From contig JAJYRN010000007.1 of NCBI GenBank assembly GCA_021794095.1, positions 62,001 to 126,000 on the forward strand: DNA of 64,000 bases, written 5' to 3'. Of this stretch, positions 30,247 to 38,764 are shown in pieces. The notes beneath the pieces are model-generated. The model was given only the letters and a program-made list of their open reading frames with translations, was not told the origin of the DNA and did no database searches. The position numbers were made by a program, and so were the translations under genes. This DNA comes from Acidobacteriota bacterium. GTDB taxonomy: Bacteria; Acidobacteriota; Holophagae; Holophagales; Holophagaceae. Each line of letters starts with the position of its first letter. Positions within the stretch are counted from its first letter, which is position 1.

Positions 30247-31416
30247 ATGACTCCCACCCGTCTGTTCCCCCTGCCTCCCGAAGTGACCCAGGTGGTTCTC
30301 GGGGGCGGGTCGCCCATTGATCTGGATGCCCTGAGGGTCCATTCCCGCGAAGCGGCCTTGGATTTCACGCTGAACTACGGCTATGACATGGCCGTGCCCG
30401 CCCAGCGGGCCCACGTGATGCGGGTCTATGAAGACGCCCTCGACTTCCTGGAAGGGGTAGTCCTGGAGGGCACGGACCTCCATGTGCTGTCAGAGGTGGT
30501 CCAGTTGGAGGATCCCCTTGATCTCTTGCTCATGGCGTCCGAACGCCCGCCCACGCTGCGGGGCCGGTGGGCCTGCGCCCTCCTGAGGGTGATGCACACC
30601 CTCTTCCATGTGGACCACAACGTGAACCTGCGGTCCCTTCCGGAAATCCAGCGCCAGGTGTTCGAGCGCTACGACCGGTTCCTGCTCCAGGAAGATGGCC
30701 GGCTGCTCCTGCGCGGGGCCTACGATGTCCCCCTGGTCGCGGTGGAGCGCAAGGAGAACAAGGATCGCGTCTCCATGCTCCTCAAGATGCTCCACAAGCC
30801 GGAGAACGTCGCGGAGACCATCTACGACCAGATCGGCATCCGGTTCGTGGCGGAGGACCATCTTGGGGTACTCATGGTGATCCGCTTCCTCCTGGACCAC
30901 CACGTCCTGATGCCCACCCACATCAAGCCCAGCCGGAGCCGGAATATGATGATTGACCTCCAGGCTCTGGATGCGTGGATGGAGGACCTTCCTTCGGCCT
31001 TCTGCATCCAGGATTTGAGCCCCGATCGGCGCCGGGATCTCAGTGCCCGCCTGGCCCTGAAGACCGCTGTCGCCGGCCAGAACCCGTTTTCCAGCCGGGA
31101 GTATGCGGCCATCCAGTTCACGGCCCGCACGCTGGTCCGCCTGCCGAGTCCCGCCACCCGGGCCTTGGAAACCCTCCAGGAACGTCTCCAGACCATGGGG
31201 GACACAGAGCTTTCGGACCTGGCCCGCATTCCGGAGTTGATCCAGGAAACAGAGGAGTTTACCTTTTTCTTCGCACACGAAGTCCAAGTGATGGAGTTGT
31301 CAGGCTTTCAGAATGCCCAATCCGGGCCCGCATCCCATGCGGAATACAAACAGCGCCAGCGGGATGCCGCCCGGCGGCGAGTGCTCCAGGGAATCCTTCA
31401 GGAGGAACCATGTTGA
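30247..31416 (+). CDS. Conserved protein resembling the TIGR04552 family
   Basis: 389 residues, no signal peptide or membrane helix. The middle (residues about 160-235) reads VERKENKDRVSMLLKMLHKP then TIYDQIGIRFVAEDHLG. This recalls the RelA/SpoT nucleotidyltransferase pattern (related Lys/Arg motif, then a DIIGIR-like strand), and I recall similar proteins labelled TIGR04552 in myxobacteria. Nucleotide synthesis is not shown. The 3' end overlaps a STAS gene by 7 bp, and a response regulator-phosphatase follows, so it may act in that signalling pathway. Family name and fold are tentative. Confidence 0.6.
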   Translation: MTPTRLFPLPPEVTQVVLGGGSPIDLDALRVHSREAALDFTLNYGYDMAVPAQRAHVMRVYEDALDFLEGVVLEGTDLHVLSEVVQLEDPLDLLLMASERPPTLRGRWACALLRVMHTLFHVDHNVNLRSLPEIQRQVFERYDRFLLQEDGRLLLRGAYDVPLVAVERKENKDRVSMLLKMLHKPENVAETIYDQIGIRFVAEDHLGVLMVIRFLLDHHVLMPTHIKPSRSRNMMIDLQALDAWMEDLPSAFCIQDLSPDRRRDLSARLALKTAVAGQNPFSSREYAAIQFTARTLVRLPSPATRALETLQERLQTMGDTELSDLARIPELIQETEEFTFFFAHEVQVMELSGFQNAQSGPASHAEYKQRQRDAARRRVLQGILQEEPC

Positions 31417-31748
31417 ACATCCAGACCCGCCAAGACGGAACCGCCTCTGTGGTGTCCATCCAGGGCAAGGTCAACTTTGAGGTCACCGCCCAGCTTCGCG
31501 ATGTCATCCGCGAGACGGTGGCAGCCGCCCAGCCGAAGCTCCTGGTCATCAACCTGGAGGGTGTCAGCTTCATTGATTCCTCGGGCCTTGGCCTGCTGGT
31601 CGCCGCGCGCAACAGCGTGGACAAGTCGGGTGGCCGCCTGCACCTCTGCTGCCTGCCGCAGCCGGTGAAGAAGACCTTCGATCAGACCAATCTGACGAAC
31701 TACTTCTCCATCTTCGCCACTGAACAGGATGCCCTGCGCGGAGCCTGA
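31410..31748 (+). CDS. STAS-domain anti-sigma factor antagonist
   Basis: 112 residues, a single STAS domain of the SpoIIAA/RsbV type: VVSIQGKVNFEVTAQLRDVI (about 14-33), LVINLEGVSFIDSSGLGLLV (about 45-64) with the phosphorylatable serine after the Asp, and a C-terminal helix. In its dephosphorylated form such a protein binds an anti-sigma kinase and frees a sigma factor. The phosphatase in the next gene is a natural partner. No anti-sigma kinase gene is nearby. The ATG at 31410 follows GGAGG. Confidence 0.92.
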   Translation: MLNIQTRQDGTASVVSIQGKVNFEVTAQLRDVIRETVAAAQPKLLVINLEGVSFIDSSGLGLLVAARNSVDKSGGRLHLCCLPQPVKKTFDQTNLTNYFSIFATEQDALRGA

Positions 31749-31781
31749 AGCCTCGTTTCCAGTCCCGTGTGAAGGGGTGCC

Positions 31782-32948
31782 ATGGCCAAGGGCGTCGTTC
31801 TGGTTGTTGATGACGAAGCCCCGATCCGGGACATTCTCACCTTCTACCTGAAGCGGTCGGACTACCAGGTGCTCACCGCGGGGAATGGGGGCGAGGCCTT
31901 GGCCGAGATGGGCCGGCTCCGCCCCGATCTCATCATTTCCGACCTCCGGATGCCCGGGATGGCCGGCGATGAGCTGTGCAAGCGGGTAAAGGCGGATCCG
32001 GCCACCCAGGATATCTACTTCATCATCCTTTCGGCGCTGGACGGCACCGCTTCCCGCATCGGCGGACTGGCCCTGGGCGCGGACGATATGATCCCCAAGC
32101 CCTTCCACGCCCAGGAGGTGCTCGCCAAGGTCGAGTCCACCTTCCGCCTCATCGGCATGCAGAAGGAAATCAAGCGCCAGAACCGCGAGCTGACCCTGTT
32201 CCAGGGCAAGGTGCGGGAGGAAATGGAACTGGCGGCGGCACTCCAGATGGGACTGCTCCCCAAGCTTCCCGGTGAAGCGCCGGGGGTGCGCTATACGCAT
32301 CGCTACCTCCCTGCGGCTGGGATCGGCGGGGACATCTACGATGTGTTGCCGCTGCCGGACGGGGGGACGGCCCTCATGATCGCGGATGTGAGCGGCCATG
32401 GCGTGTCCGCGGCCCTCATTTCCGCCATGGTGAAGACCTCCTTCGAGAACCAGGCGCGGCGGGGCGGCGATCCGCTGGGCTGGGCGCTCGGCATGAACGC
32501 GGATCTCTGCCGCTCCACCCTCGCCGAGCAGTTCGCCACGGCCTGGATCGGGCGCGTGGATCTCCCAAGGAACACCCTCCGCTACGTCACGGCCGGCCAC
32601 TGTTCCCCGCTGCGCATCGTGGGCGGCGCCGGCGGCGGCCTGCACCGGTCGGAGGTGCTCCGGGGCCGGGGCTTCATGCTGGGGCTCGATGCCCAACTGC
32701 CCTTCACCGAAGAAGGGGTGGAGTTCCTCCCCGGGGACCGGCTGGTGCTCTACACGGATGGCCTGGTGGAGGTGGAACGCGAGGATCGCCTCATGCTCGA
32801 GGAGACCGGGCTCCGGCGCTTGTGTGCCGAGCTGCCCGCGGAGGCCGATGCGGTCGCGGACCACCTGGTGGCGCAGGCCCGGGCTTTCAATGCTCCGGTG
32901 CCCTTCGGGGATGATGTGACGCTCGTGATCCTGGATCGGGTGGATTAG
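31782..32948 (+). CDS. Response regulator fused to PP2C (RsbU-type) phosphatase
   Basis: 388 residues. A receiver domain (1 to about 122) has the acidic pair in VVDDE, the phospho-acceptor Asp in IISDLRMPG (about 53) and the Lys in PKPF (about 106). A short helical linker leads to a SpoIIE/PP2C domain (about 180-388) with metal-binding motifs GGDIYDV, IADVSGHGVSAAL and FGDDVTLVIL. Phosphorylation of the receiver probably switches on dephosphorylation of the STAS protein encoded just upstream. The 3' end overlaps the convergent hldD gene by 4 bp. Confidence 0.93.
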   Translation: MAKGVVLVVDDEAPIRDILTFYLKRSDYQVLTAGNGGEALAEMGRLRPDLIISDLRMPGMAGDELCKRVKADPATQDIYFIILSALDGTASRIGGLALGADDMIPKPFHAQEVLAKVESTFRLIGMQKEIKRQNRELTLFQGKVREEMELAAALQMGLLPKLPGEAPGVRYTHRYLPAAGIGGDIYDVLPLPDGGTALMIADVSGHGVSAALISAMVKTSFENQARRGGDPLGWALGMNADLCRSTLAEQFATAWIGRVDLPRNTLRYVTAGHCSPLRIVGGAGGGLHRSEVLRGRGFMLGLDAQLPFTEEGVEFLPGDRLVLYTDGLVEVEREDRLMLEETGLRRLCAELPAEADAVADHLVAQARAFNAPVPFGDDVTLVILDRVD

Positions 32949-33886
32949 GCATCCAACTCCGCCAGGGTGGCCTCGATGCCGGCTTCCAGGCTGGTGAAGG
33001 GCGCGGCGAATCCGGCGGCGCGGAGGCTGCGCACATCCGCCTGGGTGAAGCTCTGGTACTTGCCGCGCAGGGCGTCAGGGAAGGGGATGTACTCGATGCG
33101 GCCCTGGCCCAGGAGGCGGATCAAGGTGGTCGCGATGTCGTTGAAGCTCCGGGCCTCGCCCGTGCCCGCGTTGAAGATGCCCTTCGTCAGGCCGGCTCCG
33201 CCGAAGTGGAGCGCAATGGCGACGATGTCCTGAACGAACACGAAGTCCCGCACCTGGCCGCCATCCGGGTAGCCGTCCGTGCCTTCGAAGAGGCGGCAGA
33301 CCCCCTGCTCCTTCAGCTGCCGGAGGAGCTGGTGCAGTACCGACATCATGCGGCCCTTGTGGGCTTCCCGCGGGCCGAAGACATTGAAGTAGCGTAGGCC
33401 CACCACCGGGCTCTGGATCGCCGGGAGGAGGCTGCGCACGTGCTGGTCGAAGGCCAGCTTCGAATAGCCGTAGACGTTCAGGGGGCGCTCGTTCCGGGGC
33501 ACGGGTTCGAAGTCTTTACTGGCGCCGTAGGTGGCGGCGCTCGAGGCATAGACGAGGGGCGCACGACGGGCCAGGCACCAGTGCAGCAGCGCCTTCGAAT
33601 CCCCGAAGTTGTTCTCCATCATGTAGCGGCCGTCGGCTTCCATGGTGTCGGAGCAGGCTCCGTTGTGGAACACGGCCTCGGGCCGGAGGTCGAGGGTGCC
33701 GGCCTCCAGCCGCGCGCGGAAGTCGCGCTTGTCCAGGTAGTCGGAGATCACCAGGTCGGCCAGGTTGCGGAACTTCTCCCCGTGGGCGAGGTTGTCCACC
33801 ACCAGGATGTCGGTGTGGCCCGCGCGGTTGAGGGCCTTGACCAGGTTGCTGCCCACAAAGCCGGCCCCGCCGGTGACGATGAACAT
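32945..33886 (-). CDS. hldD: ADP-L-glycero-D-manno-heptose 6-epimerase
   Basis: 313 residues, the usual HldD length. It is an extended SDR epimerase making the heptose donor for LPS inner core. The NAD(P) motif is TGGAGFVGSN (5-14), HNGACSDTMEADGRYMMENN is the characteristic segment near 94, and the catalytic YGYSK (about 139-143) is present along with SSAATYG. It lies at the end of the glycosyltransferase cluster on the same strand, which fits transfer of heptose by the GT9 enzymes upstream. Confidence 0.94.
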   Translation of the reverse strand: MFIVTGGAGFVGSNLVKALNRAGHTDILVVDNLAHGEKFRNLADLVISDYLDKRDFRARLEAGTLDLRPEAVFHNGACSDTMEADGRYMMENNFGDSKALLHWCLARRAPLVYASSAATYGASKDFEPVPRNERPLNVYGYSKLAFDQHVRSLLPAIQSPVVGLRYFNVFGPREAHKGRMMSVLHQLLRQLKEQGVCRLFEGTDGYPDGGQVRDFVFVQDIVAIALHFGGAGLTKGIFNAGTGEARSFNDIATTLIRLLGQGRIEYIPFPDALRGKYQSFTQADVRSLRAAGFAAPFTSLEAGIEATLAELDA

Positions 33887-33918
33887 GTCCGACTCCTCTT
33901 CCCCTAGGATAACGGCCG

Positions 33919-34869
33919 CTAGCCGATGGCGTCCTCGGCCTCGGCCGCCTGGAGGCGGCGCAGGAGGCGGGGGCCCGCTTCCGCCAGCAGGGTGGCGGCG
34001 AGAATCAGGAGGCCGCCCGCCAGCTGGGTGCGACTGAGATGCTCGCGGATGCCGGGAATCCAGCCGCTGATGGCGAGCAGAGCCGTCCAGAGGGGCTCCG
34101 TGGAGAACAGGATGGCGCTTTCCGTGGCGCCCAGTCGGGCCTGCATGGTGCTCTGGACGTAGAAAGCCAGGGTGGTGGCCAGGAGGCCCATGAAGCCGAG
34201 GGCGATCCAGATGCCCGGCCGGGCGAGGGCCCGGGCGGCCCCCTCGAACCCGAAGGGGGCCGGGAGGGTCAGGGCGAGAATCAGTGAGGCCGCGCCGGTG
34301 ACCGCCACCTGCGTGAGGGCCAGCACCCAGCCCGAGGAACGGCGGGAGAAGTGGGCGGTCAGGACGATGTGGACACCGCAGAGCACCGCCGCGAGCAGTG
34401 TCTCGGAGTCACCCCGGTTCCACCCTCCCCAGGCGGCCCCGGGTTCGCGCACCAGCATCAGCAGGCCCACCAGCGCCACGCTCGCGCCCAGGCCATGGGC
34501 GGGCCGCAGCCGATCCCCCGCCAGCAGGGCGACCATGGGCGTGAAGATCACGTAGAGGCCCGTGATGAAGCCGGATTTGGCTGTGGTGGTGAAGCGCAGC
34601 CCGTCCGTTTGGAGCCAGAACAGGGTCACCAGTACCAGCCCCAGCCAGCATCCATCCAACACGGCCCGGCGACGGATGGGCACCTTCAGGAGCGCCATGC
34701 AAAGGCCGAGGCCCGCCGTGCCGATGGCGAAGCGGAGCGTGAGCAGGGCGCCGACGGAGAGCCCCGCCTGCAGGGCGTACTTGGTGGCCGGGAAGCCCCC
34801 GCCCCAGATGGCGGCGGTGAGGGCCAAGCTGAGAACGGCCAGGAGGTGGGACCTGCGGGATGCCTGCAT
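33919..34869 (-). CDS. EamA-family (DMT) transporter
   Basis: 316 residues with ten hydrophobic helices in two EamA repeats. The first begins AAIWGGGFPATKYALQAGLS (about 19-38). A YVIFTPMVALLAGDRLRP segment and an ALGFMGLLATTLAFYVQSTM segment are typical. DMT carriers move small metabolites; specificity cannot be read from sequence. It lies between hldD and the DUF1573 gene on the same strand. A substrate related to the envelope is possible but unproven. Confidence 0.88.
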   Translation of the reverse strand: MQASRRSHLLAVLSLALTAAIWGGGFPATKYALQAGLSVGALLTLRFAIGTAGLGLCMALLKVPIRRRAVLDGCWLGLVLVTLFWLQTDGLRFTTTAKSGFITGLYVIFTPMVALLAGDRLRPAHGLGASVALVGLLMLVREPGAAWGGWNRGDSETLLAAVLCGVHIVLTAHFSRRSSGWVLALTQVAVTGAASLILALTLPAPFGFEGAARALARPGIWIALGFMGLLATTLAFYVQSTMQARLGATESAILFSTEPLWTALLAISGWIPGIREHLSRTQLAGGLLILAATLLAEAGPRLLRRLQAAEAEDAIG

Positions 34870-34889
34870 CCTTCCAGACTAGAAGGCGA

Positions 34890-34913
34890 GGGCGGGCTTG
34901 CAAGGGCCCGCCC
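34890..34913 (-). terminator. Possible terminator after the DUF1573 gene
   Basis: 8-bp GC stem (34890-34897 with 34906-34913), 8-nt loop, 21 bp beyond the DUF1573 stop. It has only a weak pyrimidine tail on the minus strand, so it may act as a Rho-type pause or be neutral. Confidence 0.4.
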
Positions 34914-34934
34914 CGTTTCGTTGACAGGAGGCGG

Positions 34935-35897
34935 CTATTTCAGGATCGCGGCAATGCGAAGCGTCAATTGGGGCTGGTCCGGATCCGTGGTGGTGAGGGC
35001 CAGGGTCTCGCTGTAGCGGCCGGCCTTCACGGTGGCCGGCAGCACGATGTCCAGGGTCTGCTGGGGGGCGGCGGCTTCCATGAGGCCCATCACCCGCACC
35101 TGGGCGAGGGAGCAGGATGCACCCGTCACCCGGAAGGGCTTGCCCTCCGCCTGCTTCAGGACCAGGTGGACGCGCTGCTCTGTGCCTGCGGCGCCCTCGA
35201 ACACCAGGCTGGTGGGGGTGGCCTGGATGGCGGGCTTCAGCTCCCACTGGATGTCCAGGGGCAGCTGGGGCATGCGGGGATTGGTGAAGTGCACGGTCGC
35301 CGTCTCGACGCCCCGGAACTGGCCCTTGGGTACCTTCCGGCCGTCGAAGGCAACCGCGAGCACCGCATCCTTGCCCTCGGAATGCCAGGTGAAACCCAGG
35401 AAGGGCGCGCCGGGGGCCCGGGCATCGGTGATCTTCACGGGATCAGCGCCGCCGGGGGCGTAGCGCAGGGTGGCCTGGGTGGGCACGGAGCGCGCGGCCA
35501 CCAGGTAGAGCGCATCCACGGAGGGCATGATCTCCTGCACCACCTCGGTTTCGAAGGTCAGAGTGACCGTCGGCGTCTTGGGATCGTTGCAGAAGACTTC
35601 GATGGACTTCCGCACCGGGCCCCGATAGCCGTGGGGATCGAAGGTGGCCGCCAGTTCGGTGCTTTCGCCGGGGGCGATGGACCACTTGCCCAGGACCGTG
35701 GCGGTGCAGCCGCAGGAGGGCCGGACCTGAGTAATGCTCAGCACGGCGTTGCCGGTGTTGGTCACCCGGTAGCTGGTGGAAACTTTCCGGTCGGGCGTGA
35801 TGCGGCCGAAATCATGGTGGAAGGTGTCGAAATGGATCACTGGGGCCTGGGCCATGAGGGAGACGGCGGCGCAGGCGAAGAGGAGACGGCGGATCAT
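34935..35897 (-). CDS. Exported DUF1573 domain protein
   Basis: 320 residues with a signal peptide (MIRRLLFACAAVSLMAQA, 1-18). The DUF1573 domain covers about 22-120: HFDTFHHDFGRITPDRKVST, then the VTNTGNAVLSITQVRPSCGC signature with its cysteine pair, and TFDPHGYRGPVRKSIEVFCN. The remainder looks like further immunoglobulin-like beta domains. Such proteins are periplasmic and largely uncharacterised, common in Bacteroidota and Acidobacteriota. It is on the strand of the LPS-core genes, 30 bp from the GT9 gene. Confidence 0.88.
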   Translation of the reverse strand: MIRRLLFACAAVSLMAQAPVIHFDTFHHDFGRITPDRKVSTSYRVTNTGNAVLSITQVRPSCGCTATVLGKWSIAPGESTELAATFDPHGYRGPVRKSIEVFCNDPKTPTVTLTFETEVVQEIMPSVDALYLVAARSVPTQATLRYAPGGADPVKITDARAPGAPFLGFTWHSEGKDAVLAVAFDGRKVPKGQFRGVETATVHFTNPRMPQLPLDIQWELKPAIQATPTSLVFEGAAGTEQRVHLVLKQAEGKPFRVTGASCSLAQVRVMGLMEAAAPQQTLDIVLPATVKAGRYSETLALTTTDPDQPQLTLRIAAILK

Positions 35898-35927
35898 GCG
35901 GAACCTCGACAGGAAGAAGAGGCCATT

Positions 35928-36926
35928 CTACGCCGACACCAGCTCGCGCATCGCGCTCCAAACATCCTCTGGGGTGATCCGGGCCAGGCAGGGGTGCCCT
36001 TCGATGGCGCAGGCCGGCTTGAAACAGGGGGCACAGGGCACATCCTCGCGCCGGAGGCCGCGGCTTTTCGGCCCCCAGGGCGTCGAGCCCTGAGGATCGG
36101 TGGCGCCGTAGATCGCCAGGGTGGGAGCGCCGCAGGCGGCCGCCAGGTGGCTCAGGCCGGAATCGTTGCCCAGGGCCCCCCGGGAGCCCCGCAGCCAGGC
36201 GGCGGCCTCCTTCAGGGTGGTCCGGCCGCAGAGATTAATGCCTTCGGCCCCGGCCACTTCCGCGCAGACGGACGCTTCGTCCGGGGAGCCGAGCACGGCC
36301 ACGGCGAAGCCCTCGGAACGGGCCTTCAGCAGGAACTCACGGTAGGAGGCCGTGGGCCAGGCCTTGGACGGCCAGGTGGAACCGGGCATGAGGCAGAGGT
36401 AGGGTTGGGCGGGGGCTTCGATGGCCACACCGGGATCGAAGTCGGCGTAGGGCATGGGGGGGAGGTCCGGCCAGCGGCGCGCCAGCACCGCATGGTAGCG
36501 GAGCAGGAAGGGGCCTTCCGCCTCCCAGAAGGGGCCGCTGTGCGTATTGAAGAGGCCGGCCAGGCTCTCGTCCACACCGATGCGCTCCGGCACTCGAGCC
36601 AGCCAGGCGGCCAGGGCCGGTCGCAGGGATTTCGGGAAGTGGATGCTCCGGGCGGCGCGGTGGCGGCGGAGCATGCGGGCCATGGCCCAGGGACCGGGTT
36701 TGCCGGCGTCGGGCAGCACCGCATCGCAGAACCACGTGCCTTCCACCAGCGCCAGGGTGGCCTTCGGCCCCCACACCACGATCGGCCTCTCGCCCATCTC
36801 CCGGAGAAGGCGCAGCACGGGGAGCTGCATGGCGGCGTCCCCGATGAACCGCGGGAAGCGCACCCAGGTGGCGCCTTCGGGAATGGGGTTCGGCTGGTCC
36901 ATACCGACTTCTCCGGGTTCACTCAT
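35928..36926 (-). CDS. Glycosyltransferase family 9 (heptosyltransferase-like), first
   Basis: 332 residues of the GT-B ADP-heptose:LPS heptosyltransferase family. It has WVRFPRFIGDAAMQLPVLRL (about 21-40), an acceptor-side domain, LCLMPGSTWPSKAWP (about 180) and the donor-site region ALGNDSGLSHLAAACGAPT (about 259-277) with TPWGP. It transfers heptose or a related sugar to the LPS core at the inner membrane. The start lies 2 bp from the GT2 stop upstream. The acceptor position cannot be assigned. Confidence 0.92.
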   Translation of the reverse strand: MSEPGEVGMDQPNPIPEGATWVRFPRFIGDAAMQLPVLRLLREMGERPIVVWGPKATLALVEGTWFCDAVLPDAGKPGPWAMARMLRRHRAARSIHFPKSLRPALAAWLARVPERIGVDESLAGLFNTHSGPFWEAEGPFLLRYHAVLARRWPDLPPMPYADFDPGVAIEAPAQPYLCLMPGSTWPSKAWPTASYREFLLKARSEGFAVAVLGSPDEASVCAEVAGAEGINLCGRTTLKEAAAWLRGSRGALGNDSGLSHLAAACGAPTLAIYGATDPQGSTPWGPKSRGLRREDVPCAPCFKPACAIEGHPCLARITPEDVWSAMRELVSA

Positions 36927-36929
36927 ATC

Positions 36930-37811
36930 TCAATACCGCGGGTCGCGCCCCTGCGCATTGCGCCAGCCGGCGCGGACGCCATCCCAGGCGGGCGTCAGCA
37001 GATCCCAGCGGCCCTGGAAGATCCGCTTCTGGAGCAGGTAGAGGCCGAAGAAGAACCGCGCGATCCGGGCCCTGGGGTGGATCTGGTGCCGGAGCAGCAG
37101 CCGGTTGCGGGCGTTGTAGAACACCTGCAGGTGGCTCCGCCGCCCCACGGTGCGGGAGCTGAGGTGCAGTACGTCCTGGTCCGTGAGGACCAGCGGCAGG
37201 CCCAGTTCGTGCGCGCGGCGGGACCAGGCCACATCCTCCCAGTAGAGGAAGAACTGCTCGGGCCAGGGGCCGAGCTTCTCCCAGGCGGCGCGGGTGATGA
37301 AGAGGCTGGCGCCGCCGAGGGATTCAGAGGGTCTCAGCACCTGGCAGCCGGGTGGGGCGGGATAGTCGCAGGGCTTGAGGCCGTGGCGGTACCAGCCCCG
37401 GTGCACGTAAGTGCCCTCCCGACGGGGACCATTGACCTGGTGGGTGGCCCAGAGGCCCACCTCGGGATGTCGCCCGGAAAGCTCCATCAGCCGGCTCAGC
37501 ACGCCGGTCTCGATGAGGGCGTCGTTGTTCAGGAACCACACGGCGGCCGCGCCCCCGGCAAAGGCGTGGCGGGCGCCGTGGTTGCAGCCGGCGCCGAAGC
37601 CCGGATTGCCGTGGTCCGTCAGCACCTGGACATCTGGATGGGCCCCCGCGATGGCCGCATCCAGGCCGTCCTCGGGACCGTGATCCACGAGGACCACCCG
37701 ATGGGGTGCGGTCTCGACCTGGACGAGGCACTCCAGACACCGGCGCGTGAGATCGGGAGGGCCGTAGTGGACGAGCACGATGGCGGGGCGGGAATCCTGG
37801 ATGGGGTTCAT
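36930..37811 (-). CDS. Glycosyltransferase family 2, first
   Basis: 293 residues beginning MNPIQDSRPAIVLVHYGPPD. GT-A fold with VVLVDHG, NPGFGAGCNHGAR (about 88-100) and the metal-binding region as WFLNNDA where DxD is usual; FLYWEDVAWSRRAHELG (about 203-219) carries the ED motif. It resembles rhamnosyltransferase-type enzymes of O-antigen or core synthesis. The ATG overlaps the next upstream gene by 4 bp. Its C-terminus is basic (KRIFQGRWDLLTPAW), perhaps for membrane contact. Confidence 0.9.
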   Translation of the reverse strand: MNPIQDSRPAIVLVHYGPPDLTRRCLECLVQVETAPHRVVLVDHGPEDGLDAAIAGAHPDVQVLTDHGNPGFGAGCNHGARHAFAGGAAAVWFLNNDALIETGVLSRLMELSGRHPEVGLWATHQVNGPRREGTYVHRGWYRHGLKPCDYPAPPGCQVLRPSESLGGASLFITRAAWEKLGPWPEQFFLYWEDVAWSRRAHELGLPLVLTDQDVLHLSSRTVGRRSHLQVFYNARNRLLLRHQIHPRARIARFFFGLYLLQKRIFQGRWDLLTPAWDGVRAGWRNAQGRDPRY

Positions 37812-38764
37812 ACGCGCGTGCTCCGGGAGAAATCCCGCAGGGTCCGTCCGGTTCGACCCAGCCGGTAGTCCAGGTAGCCCAGGTATTCGATCCAGAGGTG
37901 GCCGAAGCGTCCGCGGAAAAGAAGCTTCTGCATGAAGTAGGCATGCCGGAGGAGCTGCCGTCCCAGGGCCTGCGGGGCGTGCTGCCGGAGGAAGATCCAG
38001 CGGTTCCGGGCATTGTAGAAGAGCATGAGCGGGCTCCGGTGTCCCGTGGCCATGCCCTCGTGATGCCAGATCTGCACGGCCTCGACCGCACTGAGGCCCA
38101 TTCCCTGGTTCCGGGCGGTCCGGGCGACATGGGAATCCTCGTAGTAGAGGAAGTAGGCCTCCGGGAGGTAGCCGAGGCGTTCGGCGAGTTCTGTGCGCAG
38201 GAACAGACTGCACCCGCTGATGTAGGCCATGGGGTGTTGTTCGAGCTCCTGGAGGCTGGTGCAGGTGCGGGCCCGGTAATCCTCATCCCGCAGCACATGG
38301 CCGCAGGAGGTGCCGTGGGCCTCCGAGGTGATGACGGTGCCCCACAGGCCCACTTCGGGCCGGGCCTCCGCCGCCGACACCAGCAGGCGGCTGTCCCCCT
38401 CCAGCAGCCGCGTGTCGTTGTTCAGCAGCCAGGCGTAGGGCACGCCCTGCTTCCGCAGAAACCGCAATCCCGCGTTGTTGCCTCCGGCATAGCCACGGTT
38501 TTCCGGCAGCGCCAGCAGGCTGACGATGCCCGGACCGGGTAGAACCTCGGCGTCGGGATCCACCCACGCCCAGGGGAAGGAGCCCTGAGCGAGGACCGCT
38601 TCCAGGGCGGGCCGGGCGGCCTCGGCTTCGCTCACCAGCCAGAGGATGCGCGTGGTGGCCGGCTCGCGGGCCAGCAGCGAAGCGATGCAGGTCCGGGTGG
38701 CTTCGGGCTGGTGATGGTCCAGCACGCAGATGCCCACCTGGGGTGAGGGAGCTCCTGGGGTCAT
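37808..38764 (-). CDS. Glycosyltransferase family 2, second
   Basis: 318 residues from ATG 38764. Same architecture as its neighbour, with ENRGYAGGNNAGLRFLRKQG (about 86-105), WLLNNDTRLLEGD (about 110) and FLYYEDSHVARTARNQG (about 218). It is clearly a paralogue of the first GT2, sharing FYNARNR and the YFMQKLLFRGR tail. Both starts overlap neighbours by ATGA. Sugar and acceptor are unknown. Confidence 0.9.
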   Translation of the reverse strand: MTPGAPSPQVGICVLDHHQPEATRTCIASLLAREPATTRILWLVSEAEAARPALEAVLAQGSFPWAWVDPDAEVLPGPGIVSLLALPENRGYAGGNNAGLRFLRKQGVPYAWLLNNDTRLLEGDSRLLVSAAEARPEVGLWGTVITSEAHGTSCGHVLRDEDYRARTCTSLQELEQHPMAYISGCSLFLRTELAERLGYLPEAYFLYYEDSHVARTARNQGMGLSAVEAVQIWHHEGMATGHRSPLMLFYNARNRWIFLRQHAPQALGRQLLRHAYFMQKLLFRGRFGHLWIEYLGYLDYRLGRTGRTLRDFSRSTRV

